A stretch of 64,000 bases of DNA from Mesotoga infera (lineage in GTDB: Bacteria; Thermotogota; Thermotogae; Petrotogales; Kosmotogaceae). This document shows positions 41,028-49,717 of this stretch, in pieces. The translations under genes and the position numbers were made by a program. The notes beneath the pieces were generated by a model that was not told where the DNA came from, ran no database searches, and was given only the letters and a program-made list of their open reading frames with translations. Location of the stretch: assembly GCF_900157305.1 (NCBI RefSeq), contig NZ_LS974202.1, positions 1,736,001 through 1,800,000 of the forward strand, read 5' to 3'. Numbering within the stretch: position 1 is the stretch's first letter; the number at the start of each line of letters is the position of its first letter.

Positions 41028-42713
41028 GTGATATTCGATGGCCTGGTTTTGAAGAGAGTGGTCAACGAACTGCAAAATGTGACAGGTCAGCAGCTGCGTC
41101 AAGTTTATCAGACGGGTAAGAGCGAGTTCTTCTTCAAATTTTCCCGGTCTGGACTGAATGTTTCTCTTGACCCTTCTACGCCATACATTTCTTCCAGTGA
41201 CAGAGATGAAAATTCCGCTTCGCTGGAGACACCCTTCAGTATTTATCTTCGCAGGCATTTGAACGGTCTCTTTCTCGAGTCGATAGCCCAGGAGAAAATG
41301 GACAGGATCGTGCGTTTGGCCTTGGAGGGAGTAAATGCCTTCGGTGAGAGAGAGAGTTACCAGCTGGTTATAGAATTGATGGGACCGGGTTCGAATATGA
41401 TCGTTCTAGATGACTGGGGAAACATCATCCAAGCCTTTCGTGAGATGATAACCGAAAAGAGGACACTAACCCGTGGGGCCAGATATGTACCGCCCGAACC
41501 GAGGGGAAAGGATCTGTCGAACCTGCCAATCGGGGAGATCAGGAGTTTGATACTCGGATCAAGCGAGAAACTTTCTAAAGCGATATGGAGCACATTCTCC
41601 GGCATCTCAAAAAGGACTTCGGAAAATATAACCGGTTACCTGGGTCTGGAGGAAATCGCTCCGGCCAAGTTGGAAGATGAAAGACTCGATGAACTGTGTG
41701 CCTTTCTAGGCAAGATGGCAAGCGATTTCGACAGCTCCATACTATACACTTGCCTGAACGAGGGATTGCTGGAGATCTCGCCCATACCACTAGATTTCAA
41801 GGGAGATTGTAAAGAAATGCAGGCCTCTAAGGCGATAAACGAGGTGCTCGTCCATTTCGGAGTCGATAGGGAGATAGATCGCAGACGTAGATCGATTGTC
41901 GGAAAGCTGCTCAAGGCGATCGCAAGACAGGAAAAGTTGATCGAAAAGTTAGAGAAGGAATTGCAGGAAGTCAACGATTACGACAGTTACAGGTATTATG
42001 GAGAACTACTGGTGGCCAACCTTTACAGACTGAAAGAGAGAACACCCAGTATCGAACTCGAAGACTGGAAGAGCGGTGAAAGGATCAAGATAGATCTGGA
42101 CGATAGACTCACACCTTCAGAAAATGCCCAGCTTTTTTTCAAATACTACGACAAATCCCGCAGGAAAGAGATCCAGTTAACCAGGAGACTGAAAGAAGTC
42201 AACGACGAAAGGGAGTATCTTGAACAGCTCGAAGAGATGGTACGGCTTTCAGAGAATCTGGCCGAACTGGATTCCTTCAAGGGCGAATTGAGACAGGCAG
42301 GGATCATCAGGGCGGAGAGCGTCGAAAAGAAGAGAAGGAGGATGCCTCCTTCCGGGCCGAGGATCTTTGAGAGGTACGGATTCAAGTACCTGGTCGGAAA
42401 GAACAACACACAGAATGACGAAATAACCAAGACCGCTTCAAAAGAAGACTTCTGGTTTCATGCCCGCGGGATACCTGGGGCTCATGTTATACTTAAGAGG
42501 GCCGGGAAAGACATTTCGGAGAAGGCGATACGCTTTGGCGCCGCACTCGCTGGACATTATTCTAAGGGCAGATTTTCAGGCAAAGTGGAGGTCGCCTATA
42601 CGCTGGCTGGCAATATTATTAAGCCGAAGGGAGCAAAGCCAGGAATGGTGATTTACAGAAAGGCGAAAACTATCCTAGTCGATCTTTCTACGGATTTGGA
42701 GGAAAGGCTTTGA
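41028..42713 (+). CDS. rqcH: NFACT-family ribosome quality control protein (RqcH/FbpA-like)
   Basis: A 561-residue protein that binds peptidyl-tRNA-obstructed large ribosomal subunits and, in bacteria, directs alanine tailing of stalled chains. NFACT-N domain at the start (IFDGLVLKRVVNEL ... VIELMGPGSNMIVLD), coiled coil about 285-440, and NFACT-R near 460-540 (DFWFHARGIPGAHVIL). Often annotated as fibronectin-binding protein in older records. GTG start after GAGGTGTTATATCT. The stop overlaps the next gene's TTG. Confidence 0.9.
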   Translation: MIFDGLVLKRVVNELQNVTGQQLRQVYQTGKSEFFFKFSRSGLNVSLDPSTPYISSSDRDENSASLETPFSIYLRRHLNGLFLESIAQEKMDRIVRLALEGVNAFGERESYQLVIELMGPGSNMIVLDDWGNIIQAFREMITEKRTLTRGARYVPPEPRGKDLSNLPIGEIRSLILGSSEKLSKAIWSTFSGISKRTSENITGYLGLEEIAPAKLEDERLDELCAFLGKMASDFDSSILYTCLNEGLLEISPIPLDFKGDCKEMQASKAINEVLVHFGVDREIDRRRRSIVGKLLKAIARQEKLIEKLEKELQEVNDYDSYRYYGELLVANLYRLKERTPSIELEDWKSGERIKIDLDDRLTPSENAQLFFKYYDKSRRKEIQLTRRLKEVNDEREYLEQLEEMVRLSENLAELDSFKGELRQAGIIRAESVEKKRRRMPPSGPRIFERYGFKYLVGKNNTQNDEITKTASKEDFWFHARGIPGAHVILKRAGKDISEKAIRFGAALAGHYSKGRFSGKVEVAYTLAGNIIKPKGAKPGMVIYRKAKTILVDLSTDLEERL

Positions 42714-43630
42714 TAAGACTTCCGTCGTATCTATTCTTCATCGGAGGCTTTTTTTCTTACGCTTCGATCTTTTTCGCCAGTCCCACCATCTCTATGACGA
42801 TGTCGATCATCGGTATGATCATTAGTCTCTACATATGGTACGTTCTGGCCCGCAACAGAGATATGCACCTCAAGATGATGAAGACAAAGAAACTGATCGT
42901 TGAACAAGACTTGAGGAACCTGAAGATCTATACGAACGCGAGGTTATGGGTCATACTTTATTCGGCCTCTTTCATAGCTATGAACATTTCGGGGCTGTTC
43001 GTGATAAAGGCGATACTTGAAAATGTCGATATAACCCTGGAGGCTCCAAGAATGGAAGAATTGATTGGGGTGCTTGGAACCGGGTATGTGCTCTTCAGCT
43101 GGATCTTCTTTCTATCGGGAATAGCCTCAATCCTTCTTTATGCCAAACTGATAATGTTGTTGTACAACGACGAGATGAAGATACAATCTCTCGAAGGGAA
43201 AGCGAGGAATATTCCACTATTAGTCACCAAACCGCTTTCGGTGATTCTCGTACTGCTCTTCACTCTCGTAACCTACGGGCTTTTCAGCTGGTTTATGAGG
43301 TACAGGTTATATTCCTTTCAAAAGTTGCATAACTTCTTAGAGAAGAAACTCGAAAGAGAATCTATGAAATCGGTCATTATACAAGAGAGAAGACTGGATA
43401 AAGAAGTAAATAGAGAATCGGAGGAATTAGCCGAAGATCTGCTGAAAAAATATTCCGAGAGTCTGAGTCGTGTCAATGGACCGGAAGATCGCAAAGAAGT
43501 GATAGCCTTGCTCTTCAAGGATCTGGGAGATCTTAAGACCGATCATGCCAGATCGCTTCTCGATCAGTTGCTTTCGAAGGAGCTGCTTAGCGAGAACGAG
43601 TTCAACAGATTGATAAGGCTCTTGGTATAG
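42710..43630 (+). CDS. Four-helix membrane protein with SHOCT-like C-terminal tail
   Basis: A 306-residue protein with five or so hydrophobic segments (LPSYLFFIGGFFSYASIFF, MSIIGMIISLYIWYVL, LWVILYSASFIAMNISGL, FSWIFFLSGIASILLYAKL, LSVILVLLFTLVTYGLF). A cytoplasmic charged coil follows, and the last ~60 residues end in LLDQLLSKELLSENEFNRL. This tail aligns with that of the following rhomboid protein and resembles SHOCT domains. TTG start overlaps the rqcH stop, so it is made with RqcH. Function unknown. Confidence 0.65.
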   Translation: MIRLPSYLFFIGGFFSYASIFFASPTISMTMSIIGMIISLYIWYVLARNRDMHLKMMKTKKLIVEQDLRNLKIYTNARLWVILYSASFIAMNISGLFVIKAILENVDITLEAPRMEELIGVLGTGYVLFSWIFFLSGIASILLYAKLIMLLYNDEMKIQSLEGKARNIPLLVTKPLSVILVLLFTLVTYGLFSWFMRYRLYSFQKLHNFLEKKLERESMKSVIIQERRLDKEVNRESEELAEDLLKKYSESLSRVNGPEDRKEVIALLFKDLGDLKTDHARSLLDQLLSKELLSENEFNRLIRLLV

Positions 43631-43640
43631 GGAGGGTATT

Positions 43641-44489
43641 TTGAATCGATACAGAAACTCTACGATAGTCTTAATAGTCATAAACGTCGCCGTGTACCTT
43701 TTCATAGCGGTACTTGGCTTTTTCAAAGGTCCCGGAGGTAAAAGCCTGCGGGATCTAATAACTCTTTACGGTGGGGTCAGCAGGTACGCGCTCTCAAGCG
43801 GATTGATATACACTCCGGTTACGGCGCTTTTCCTTCATGGAAATTTCATGCACATTCTCTTCAACATGTGGGCACTCTTTCAGCTAGGTATGGTTGTCGA
43901 GGCCGTTTATGGAAAAAAGCTGTATCTGCTCTTCTATTTTGTGACAGGTATCGCCGGAGGATTAAGCGCCGCGGCATTTTCACCGGCCCTTACCATAGGT
44001 TCGAGCAGTGCGATCTTCGGGCTTGTAGGAATCCTTTTCACTCTGGGATTGAAGAAGGACACCCCGGTGATGTTGAGATCGATAACGGGTTATTCGCTTC
44101 TCCCTATAATTCTAATAAACCTCTTCCTCGGTTTTAGTATTCCGGGTATAAGCAACGCCGCCCATATTGGTGGTTTGATAGCCGGAGCGGCCATCGGCTG
44201 GTTCGCAAAGCCGGCCTATGCACGTTTTGGAAGACAGAGGAGAGTTTATACGAGGGTTACGGAGAAGAGTTCCCAGGAGGTCTCGCAGGAGATCCTCATC
44301 AAGTATCTACCGATTCTGAACGCCCTCAAGAATGGCGATTCCGAAGAGAGAACCGTGAGGTTAGCCCAGCTGAGAAGCGAGTTGAGCAACCTAAAGGATG
44401 AAGAGGTAGCTTCAAAGGTTCTTTGGGAGCTCTTCAAAAGAGATCTCATATCGAAAGAGGAGTTTGAGAAGCTGAGAAAGTTTCTATAG
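43641..44489 (+). CDS. Rhomboid-family intramembrane serine protease with SHOCT-like tail
   Basis: A 282-residue membrane protein. The rhomboid dyad is present: Ser122 in GSSSAIFG and His175 in SNAAHIGG, plus HGNFMHILFNMWAL. It cuts membrane-spanning substrates within the lipid layer. The C-terminal ~60 residues (LRSELSNLKDEEVASKVL, RDLISKEEFEKL) are shared with the upstream membrane protein. TTG start after GGGAGGGTATT. Last gene of the rqcH operon; a bidirectional terminator follows. Confidence 0.88.
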   Translation: MNRYRNSTIVLIVINVAVYLFIAVLGFFKGPGGKSLRDLITLYGGVSRYALSSGLIYTPVTALFLHGNFMHILFNMWALFQLGMVVEAVYGKKLYLLFYFVTGIAGGLSAAAFSPALTIGSSSAIFGLVGILFTLGLKKDTPVMLRSITGYSLLPIILINLFLGFSIPGISNAAHIGGLIAGAAIGWFAKPAYARFGRQRRVYTRVTEKSSQEVSQEILIKYLPILNALKNGDSEERTVRLAQLRSELSNLKDEEVASKVLWELFKRDLISKEEFEKLRKFL

Positions 44490-44491
44490 AA

Positions 44492-44519
44492 AATAAGAGC
44501 CCCTTTCGGGGCCCTTATT
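44492..44519. terminator. Bidirectional terminator between convergent genes
   Basis: AATAAGAGCCCC-TTTC-GGGGCCCTTATT: 12-base stem with one mismatch, A-rich on the left and T-rich on the right, usable from both sides. Its right arm includes the stop codon of the decarboxylase gene. Confidence 0.8.
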
Positions 44520-45678
44520 CTGCAAAGTCGCCTTCTATTGGCATCTGTGCATCTACGAAATCTTCAACGAAATAGATCTTTGGTGCTTCGATGCCGTTGA
44601 AATTGGTTGCGTATTCTGTGGTGTAAGCACCGGCGTTGATAAAATAAACGATGTCTCCGTAACCTATGTTCTTGGGTAGATCGATTTCATGGTAAATGGT
44701 ATCCACGGAATCGCATGTCGGCCCAGCCAGGTGGAAGGAGATCTTTGTATCGTCAACCTTTCCTTCGGTCAGGACCTCGTACCTGAAGCCTTCTATAGTC
44801 TCCGTTAGACCATGAAAAACTCCAGCATCGATGTAAACCCATTCTTCGTCTCCCTTTCTGCTTCGAAGTATCACCTGGCTTACCAGAATGGCCGAGTTAC
44901 CCACCATCGACCTTCCCGGTTCGATAAAGAGATCCAGATCGGTAACGAAAGACATGTACTTCTTCAGGGCCTTGTTTATAACGTCGCCGTAGGCCTTTAC
45001 TGATTTGATCTCCCGAATGTGCTTAACAGGCATTCCACCTCCGAGGTTCAGCATTCTGAGGTTTATGCCTTTCGATCTCAGAGCCTTGAAAACCTGCGCA
45101 GCATCCTTTATGGCGTCGTCCCAGCTGTTGACGTTGTAGTTCTGGGAGCCTACGTGAAAGCTTACACCGTACGCATCAAGCCCAAGTTGATCGGCGTATT
45201 CGAGGATCGTGATAACATGGTTGACATCAGTTCCAAACTTCCTTGAGAGCGGCCAATCGCAGTCACCGCCGCTGGTAGCTATTCTTCCATAAACCTTGCT
45301 CCCGGGGGCGTGGGCGGCGATCTTCTCGACTTCCATTTCGGAATCGACCGCGTAGTAATCAATACCCACCGAATAAGCGAAGGCTATATCTTCCACTTTT
45401 TTTATCGTGTTGCCAAAACTCATTCTCTCCGGAGTTACTCCAAGGGAAAGGAGCTTCTCGATCTCTCCACGTGATGCTACATCGAAGTTGCTGCCAAGAT
45501 CCCGAAGGGTTTCGATGATCCTTGGATGTGAATTCGCCTTAACCGCGTAAAACACCTGGACATTTCTTACATGGTTTACTATGTCGAAGTAATTGTTTCT
45601 AACGTAGTCCATATCCATTATCAAGAACGGTGTCTTTATTTCCATTGCGGCCTTTCTTACCTCAGGCGTTATGTGCAC
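44515..45678 (-). CDS. Group IV PLP decarboxylase (lysine/ornithine type)
   Basis: A 387-residue alanine-racemase-fold decarboxylase. PLP lysine Lys47 in FYAVKANSHP; VSFHVGSQ (PLP-facing His); GGGMPVKH, EPGRSMVG; and GPTCDSVDT with the active-site Cys supplied across the dimer. It makes cadaverine or putrescine, the first step of polyamine synthesis, important in Thermotogota. GTG start eight bases after GGAGGG. It has its own promoter, and its terminator is shared with the rhomboid gene. Confidence 0.88.
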   Translation of the reverse strand: MHITPEVRKAAMEIKTPFLIMDMDYVRNNYFDIVNHVRNVQVFYAVKANSHPRIIETLRDLGSNFDVASRGEIEKLLSLGVTPERMSFGNTIKKVEDIAFAYSVGIDYYAVDSEMEVEKIAAHAPGSKVYGRIATSGGDCDWPLSRKFGTDVNHVITILEYADQLGLDAYGVSFHVGSQNYNVNSWDDAIKDAAQVFKALRSKGINLRMLNLGGGMPVKHIREIKSVKAYGDVINKALKKYMSFVTDLDLFIEPGRSMVGNSAILVSQVILRSRKGDEEWVYIDAGVFHGLTETIEGFRYEVLTEGKVDDTKISFHLAGPTCDSVDTIYHEIDLPKNIGYGDIVYFINAGAYTTEYATNFNGIEAPKIYFVEDFVDAQMPIEGDFAE

Positions 45679-45709
45679 TACGGCATCCCTCCCATAAAAT
45701 GATCAAGTT

Positions 45710-45718
45710 ATTGTAGCA
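45710..45718 (-). promoter_or_regulatory. Extended -10 promoter candidate of the decarboxylase gene
   Basis: On the minus strand, TGC followed by TACAAT, about 32 bases before the GTG start. A TTGGCA lies 20 bases further upstream. Confidence 0.45.
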
Positions 45719-45804
45719 CCATTAGTATGAAAGAATGCCAAAGATAAAATGTCAGTTTTAGTTTAAAAAAGTTACAATACTGAATAGCAATTTGTCAGCC
45801 ACTT

Positions 45805-46755
45805 TCAGCTGCCAATCAGGAACTGGCAGATTTTTTCCAGAAACTCTCTGTCGGAATCTAAGAAACTATTTTGAAAATGACTGTCAATATCCAGTTCACC
45901 TATTACTCTCTCTTCCTTTATCAAAGGGAGTACAATTTCCGATTTCGTTTTCGGACTGCACGAGAGGTAATTGCTCTCCTTCGCAACGTCCGGGACGAGA
46001 AAGACGTTTTTAGTTTCGGCCGCTTGACCGCAAATGCCGATCCCAAAAGGTATCCTGGTGTGTTCTGTTGGTTCTCCCACGTACGGACCGAGTACGAGGT
46101 GATTCTCATCGTCGGCCAGGTAGAAACCTGTCCAGTTGTAGTGTTCTATGTATTTGTCGAGAAAGACCACAGTTTTTTCCATTTTATGCTCAAAAGACAG
46201 ACCGTCGAGTTCCTTGATCAATCTTTGGAAAAGGAATGTATAGCGCTCTTTTCTCTCCTGGTCGTTCATTGTGTTTCTGACGTGTATCCGCGAGTAGTCG
46301 AGAAAGTCTTCCAGAGCCCTCGTCACTACTGCGAGAAAGTCGTCTATATTTCCACTCTTCCAGCAATTCAAAAGGTCTATCATCACAACATTTCCCTTAG
46401 AGGTAGGTACAATGAGATGCTCCTGCTTCCCCAGGCCACCGAGTATGTGGATTACGAAGTCCTCCCTTTCAAGGTGGAGGTCGGCAGACATGGCTCCAAG
46501 CGCTTTGAGAACACATGACTTTTCGCGGGGACCGGCTTCCTGCCAGTACTGTGAAAGTCTGTCTATCTCTCTCCTGTCAAGCCCTTCCAGCTCCATTCTC
46601 AACGATGAGTCGTCGAGGTTGTTTTTGTGCATATATTCCTCGAGAACCCTCGGATGCTTCTCTCTATAGACTAGCCAGAAGTCGTACCATTTCTCTTTAG
46701 GGTAAGCCAATAAGTTGAAATAATCGTAGGTGAAATCTCTGAAAATGCTTCTCAT
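45805..46755 (-). CDS. GAF-domain protein related to free-methionine-R-sulfoxide reductase, with extra N-terminal domain
   Basis: A 316-residue protein. Residues ~165-310 match fRMsr-type GAF domains (WTGFYLADDENHLVLGPYVG, RIPFGIGICGQAAE, SEIVLPL, ERVIGELDIDS). Of the three cysteines usual in the reductase, two are present (GICG and YLSCSP); the first (PAC in the family) is replaced by TEH. The N-terminal ~160 residues are helical, not recognised, and include LHLEREDFVIHILGG. It may reduce free methionine sulfoxide or sense a ligand. Stop is 50 bases or more from the decarboxylase promoter. Confidence 0.75.
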   Translation of the reverse strand: MRSIFRDFTYDYFNLLAYPKEKWYDFWLVYREKHPRVLEEYMHKNNLDDSSLRMELEGLDRREIDRLSQYWQEAGPREKSCVLKALGAMSADLHLEREDFVIHILGGLGKQEHLIVPTSKGNVVMIDLLNCWKSGNIDDFLAVVTRALEDFLDYSRIHVRNTMNDQERKERYTFLFQRLIKELDGLSFEHKMEKTVVFLDKYIEHYNWTGFYLADDENHLVLGPYVGEPTEHTRIPFGIGICGQAAETKNVFLVPDVAKESNYLSCSPKTKSEIVLPLIKEERVIGELDIDSHFQNSFLDSDREFLEKICQFLIGS

Positions 46756-46764
46756 AGTCCTCCT

Positions 46765-47970
46765 TCATTTTCCTCCGACGCCCAGCAACACCATTGCGTC
46801 GTAAGTAGCCGGATAGAATCTTTCTTTCGAGAGCGAATCGAGTAGAGCGTAGTATTTTTCTATGTTGGCGAAGTTGTATGTAGTAATTACCACAGGGTTG
46901 TGGTAGAGATGTGCCAGAGAAAAAGCGTCCCTGACTTCGGAGGCTCTGGAGTTTATGAATAAGTATGTTTCGCGCTTCTCAATACCCGATATCTCAGGGA
47001 TTATTCCGGTTGCTTCTACCTTTATACCGGCCTGTTTCAACCACTGATTCTTAACGGTCTCGGCGAAATTTCCCAGTCTTGTTTCGTAATCGGGTATGTT
47101 GTTTACCACCAGTATCGAGGGCGAACTAGCGACAGGCTCTACCGGTGTCTGGACCGTTGTGGCCGCGGGCTCTCTTGGAATTATCTGTCCGTCCCTGTCC
47201 AGGTAATAATCTATCTGGGAGAAGGTGATGGATCTGCTGCTCCTTAGAAAGCTGTAAGCGACTCCAAGGAGCGTCTTTTTATCTATGCTGATCTCTGTCT
47301 TGCTCATGACGTAATCGATCAGATCCAGGATCTTCTTCGGTCCTGCCTGTATGAGCTGGGAGACGAGTTGGTTTATGACGTACTTCTGTCTTTCTATCCT
47401 CCCCAAATCGCCTGTATCGTTACTTCTGAAGCGGAGGTATTTCAGAAGGTCTTCCCCTTCAAGGTAGTGAACACCTGTTTCAAAGTGGATGTGCAGGTCC
47501 TGCTGGTAGTCGTCGTGGTGCATTGGGATGAGCACATTTACCTGGATAGGGCCAGTGAAATCAGTCAGATTGTTGACCGTGTTGAAATCGACTATCATGA
47601 AACCGGATATCTTCCTTTTGGTGAGAGTTTCCACCTGTGAAATCAGTGCATTCATACCGAAAGAGTTGTAGAGGGAGTTTATCTTCCTCGCGACACCGTT
47701 ATAAGTTATGATGGTATCGCGCGGTATGCTCTTGATGTTGAAAATACCGGCATCGTCGAGATAGAAGAGAGCGATATAATCGGTCCGACCACCGATAGAA
47801 TTATTTGCCTTCCCTCCGGTGTCTATACCGACTATGAGAAAGCTCTCTTCCGAGGTCGTCAGGTTTGTAATGGAGAAATAAGCCCCTCTGAAGAGAAGAA
47901 CCAGCAGAGAGAAGAAAAGAACCATTAGAACCATACACAACGAGAAAAGAAGGTACTGTGCTCTTTTCAT
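46765..47970 (-). CDS. LytR-CpsA-Psr family protein with LytR C-terminal domain
   Basis: A 401-residue membrane-anchored protein: one N-terminal helix, LCP catalytic domain from ~45 (SFLIVGIDTG, GGRTDYIALFYLD, KSIPRDTIITY, KYLRFRSNDTGDLGRIERQ with the conserved arginines), and a C-terminal LytR_C domain (ILVVNNIPDYETRLG). LCP proteins attach lipid-linked polymers to the envelope. The start overlaps the preceding stop (GTGATG; the ATG at 47970 or GTG at 47973). First stop downstream is nine bases from the GAF gene start. Confidence 0.88.
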   Translation of the reverse strand: MKRAQYLLFSLCMVLMVLFFSLLVLLFRGAYFSITNLTTSEESFLIVGIDTGGKANNSIGGRTDYIALFYLDDAGIFNIKSIPRDTIITYNGVARKINSLYNSFGMNALISQVETLTKRKISGFMIVDFNTVNNLTDFTGPIQVNVLIPMHHDDYQQDLHIHFETGVHYLEGEDLLKYLRFRSNDTGDLGRIERQKYVINQLVSQLIQAGPKKILDLIDYVMSKTEISIDKKTLLGVAYSFLRSSRSITFSQIDYYLDRDGQIIPREPAATTVQTPVEPVASSPSILVVNNIPDYETRLGNFAETVKNQWLKQAGIKVEATGIIPEISGIEKRETYLFINSRASEVRDAFSLAHLYHNPVVITTYNFANIEKYYALLDSLSKERFYPATYDAMVLLGVGGK

Positions 47971-48680
47971 CACCTTGCCAGTGCCTTTTTCACACTTTCT
48001 ATAGAATCGTTCTTTATGTACAATCTGTTGACCGACTCGCCGGTTACACCGACTTTTATCTTCAACGGGTACTGAGTGAGCGTCTCCACCTGATAAGCCA
48101 TCCTCGAAGATGTGCTCAGTCTTTTCAAAAGAACGGCCATGCCTTTAGGAGTAATAGTAGTCGAGGGGCTGAATTCCTTTATCGTCTTGGAAAATCCCCC
48201 AAGTTTCCAGTAATCGAGCAGCTTGAATCCTCTCATAGCCATTCCATCGATCAACTGAACGGCATTTGTAGCCTTGATTCCGAGAGATTCAGAAAGGTTG
48301 CTCAGGAGCGTGTTGGAGAGGCGCACGTAATATGAGTAATCACTACTCGTGTTTAGCCAGCTCTGGATAAGCTTCATTGCCGAGGCTTCAAGCTTTGGAT
48401 CTAGGACCTCTTTGGAGTTTTCGATAGTTGAATAGACCGGGAAGGTCACCAGCGAGCTCCTGCCGTCATTTGAGGTCAACAGGTAGTAATAAGAACCACC
48501 ACCCGGCTCTTCCAGGTAGAAGAGATAATCCACGTATCTGGCCTTGACTTCGTTGCTGTTATTGACACCGTTCATTGTCAGATATACATAGAGGCCCAGC
48601 GCCACCACGATAAATATGGGCACCAGGATCAACCACAGCATCCTCGGACCACGACGTCTCTTCGGCTTAATCAGAGACAT
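47970..48680 (-). CDS. Membrane-anchored protein in LCP operon, function unknown
   Basis: A 236-residue protein with a basic start (KPKRRRGPR), one membrane helix (LWLILVPIFIVVALGLYVYL) and an outside mixed domain. Fold resembles the LCP domain in parts (SSLVTFPVYST, VQLIDGMAMRGFKLLDYW, recalling the LCP catalytic and substrate strands) but lacks the arginine-rich signature, so it may be a degenerate LCP paralogue. The ATG at 48680 follows GGAGGTGCC. It is coupled on both sides by overlaps. Confidence 0.65.
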   Translation of the reverse strand: MSLIKPKRRRGPRMLWLILVPIFIVVALGLYVYLTMNGVNNSNEVKARYVDYLFYLEEPGGGSYYYLLTSNDGRSSLVTFPVYSTIENSKEVLDPKLEASAMKLIQSWLNTSSDYSYYVRLSNTLLSNLSESLGIKATNAVQLIDGMAMRGFKLLDYWKLGGFSKTIKEFSPSTTITPKGMAVLLKRLSTSSRMAYQVETLTQYPLKIKVGVTGESVNRLYIKNDSIESVKKALAR

Positions 48681-49257
48681 AATCGGCACCTCCAATACAG
48701 TAATTCCATGCCAATACAGTTTCGGGAAGTAGACACTTCTCCGAGTTCAGTGACCATTGTATCTTCAATCTTATCACGTTGAGAAAAGATTTTTCCAGAT
48801 CACCTTTCGCCAGTTTTCTGATCTCATCCGCCTGGGTGAACTGCCTCGTCTCTTCTCCCATATCGGCGACCATCAATATCTTCGCCAGTCTTGAGAGCGA
48901 GCGATAACCGCTTACATGCCAATATATCGATTCGAAGATATCGCCATCGATCCCGTACTCGACCCTGATATGAGAGGCCGCCACCTTTCCGTGGAGCAGT
49001 ACGGGCTGTTTTAATTCAAGGGCGCACGGTTCGAGATCATAAAGGGCTGCCAGTCTCAACAGCTCGCCTCCGGGAAGGTCTCTGAAGATGTCGTGGCCCA
49101 GAGCGGCCAGAGAAGCTTTTTCTTCATCCTCACCGTGAAGTCTGCTCAATTCTACCGCGAGCCTCTCGACGCCCATGATGTGTTCGAGCCTGGATGCGGT
49201 GCAGAGAGATCTTGCCTTTTTGACTAGATCTTCGGCTACCGGAGAGTTACGTCTCAT
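48667..49257 (-). CDS. YqeK-like HD-domain phosphohydrolase
   Basis: A 196-residue HD protein: RLEHIMGVERLAVELSRLHG, ALGHDIFRDLPGGEL (metal-binding His-Asp), VLLHGKVAASHIRVEYG and YWHVSGYRSLS. This order matches YqeK, which hydrolyses diadenosine tetraphosphate. The ATG at 49257 is taken over one at 49302, which lacks a ribosome binding site. Co-transcribed with the LCP genes, a common arrangement (YqeK-LytR-RsfS). Confidence 0.8.
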   Translation of the reverse strand: MRRNSPVAEDLVKKARSLCTASRLEHIMGVERLAVELSRLHGEDEEKASLAALGHDIFRDLPGGELLRLAALYDLEPCALELKQPVLLHGKVAASHIRVEYGIDGDIFESIYWHVSGYRSLSRLAKILMVADMGEETRQFTQADEIRKLAKGDLEKSFLNVIRLKIQWSLNSEKCLLPETVLAWNYCIGGADYVSD

Positions 49258-49326
49258 GATTATTCCAACCTCTCTTAAGAAACCCGCATTCGCTGACTTC
49301 ATCTATAGATTTTAAACTCACCATCA

Positions 49327-49605
49327 TCACCAGGATTCGCCGCTCTCACCTATTACTTCGAAGCCATTCCAAATGATTCGCTCGTAAACTGAATTGAAGA
49401 GAGAATCCAATTCTCCTCTAGTGTTAGCAACTATTCCAACCGTCACTTCAAACTCTTCCCAGCAATCATGACGACCCGTTTCGACTACGGAGGCGTTGAA
49501 GTTTTTCTTGAGGTCGTTAAAGACCGGTCTAACAACACCGCGTTTCTCCTTCAAGGAGTTTATGTTCTCGAGCTTAACAAGGTAAGTCATATAACCGAAA
49601 TGCAT
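49327..49605 (-). CDS. DUF503 / YlxP-like protein
   Basis: A 92-residue protein with the family pattern: INSLKEKRGVVRPVFNDLKKNFNASVVETGRHDCWEEF-type helix-strand and VGIVANTRGELDSL. YlxP homologues in other bacteria sit near infB/rbfA and are linked to translation; function is unknown. ATG start eight bases after GGGAGG. Confidence 0.8.
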   Translation of the reverse strand: MHFGYMTYLVKLENINSLKEKRGVVRPVFNDLKKNFNASVVETGRHDCWEEFEVTVGIVANTRGELDSLFNSVYERIIWNGFEVIGESGESW

Positions 49606-49671
49606 CGACGCTTCCTCCCGAAAAGAAAGATTTCGCTGCCTTTATGACGGAAAGGTCCAAAGCTCCGTTCA

Positions 49672-49702
49672 TAAAAAAAGGAGCCCCAATTGCAGGGCTC
49701 CC
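49672..49702 (-). terminator. Terminator of the EF-G-like gene
   Basis: GGGAGCCC-TGCAATTG-GGGCTCC on the minus strand, followed by TTTTTTTAT. Confidence 0.88.
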
Positions 49703-49717
49703 GGCAAATTTTCTGAA

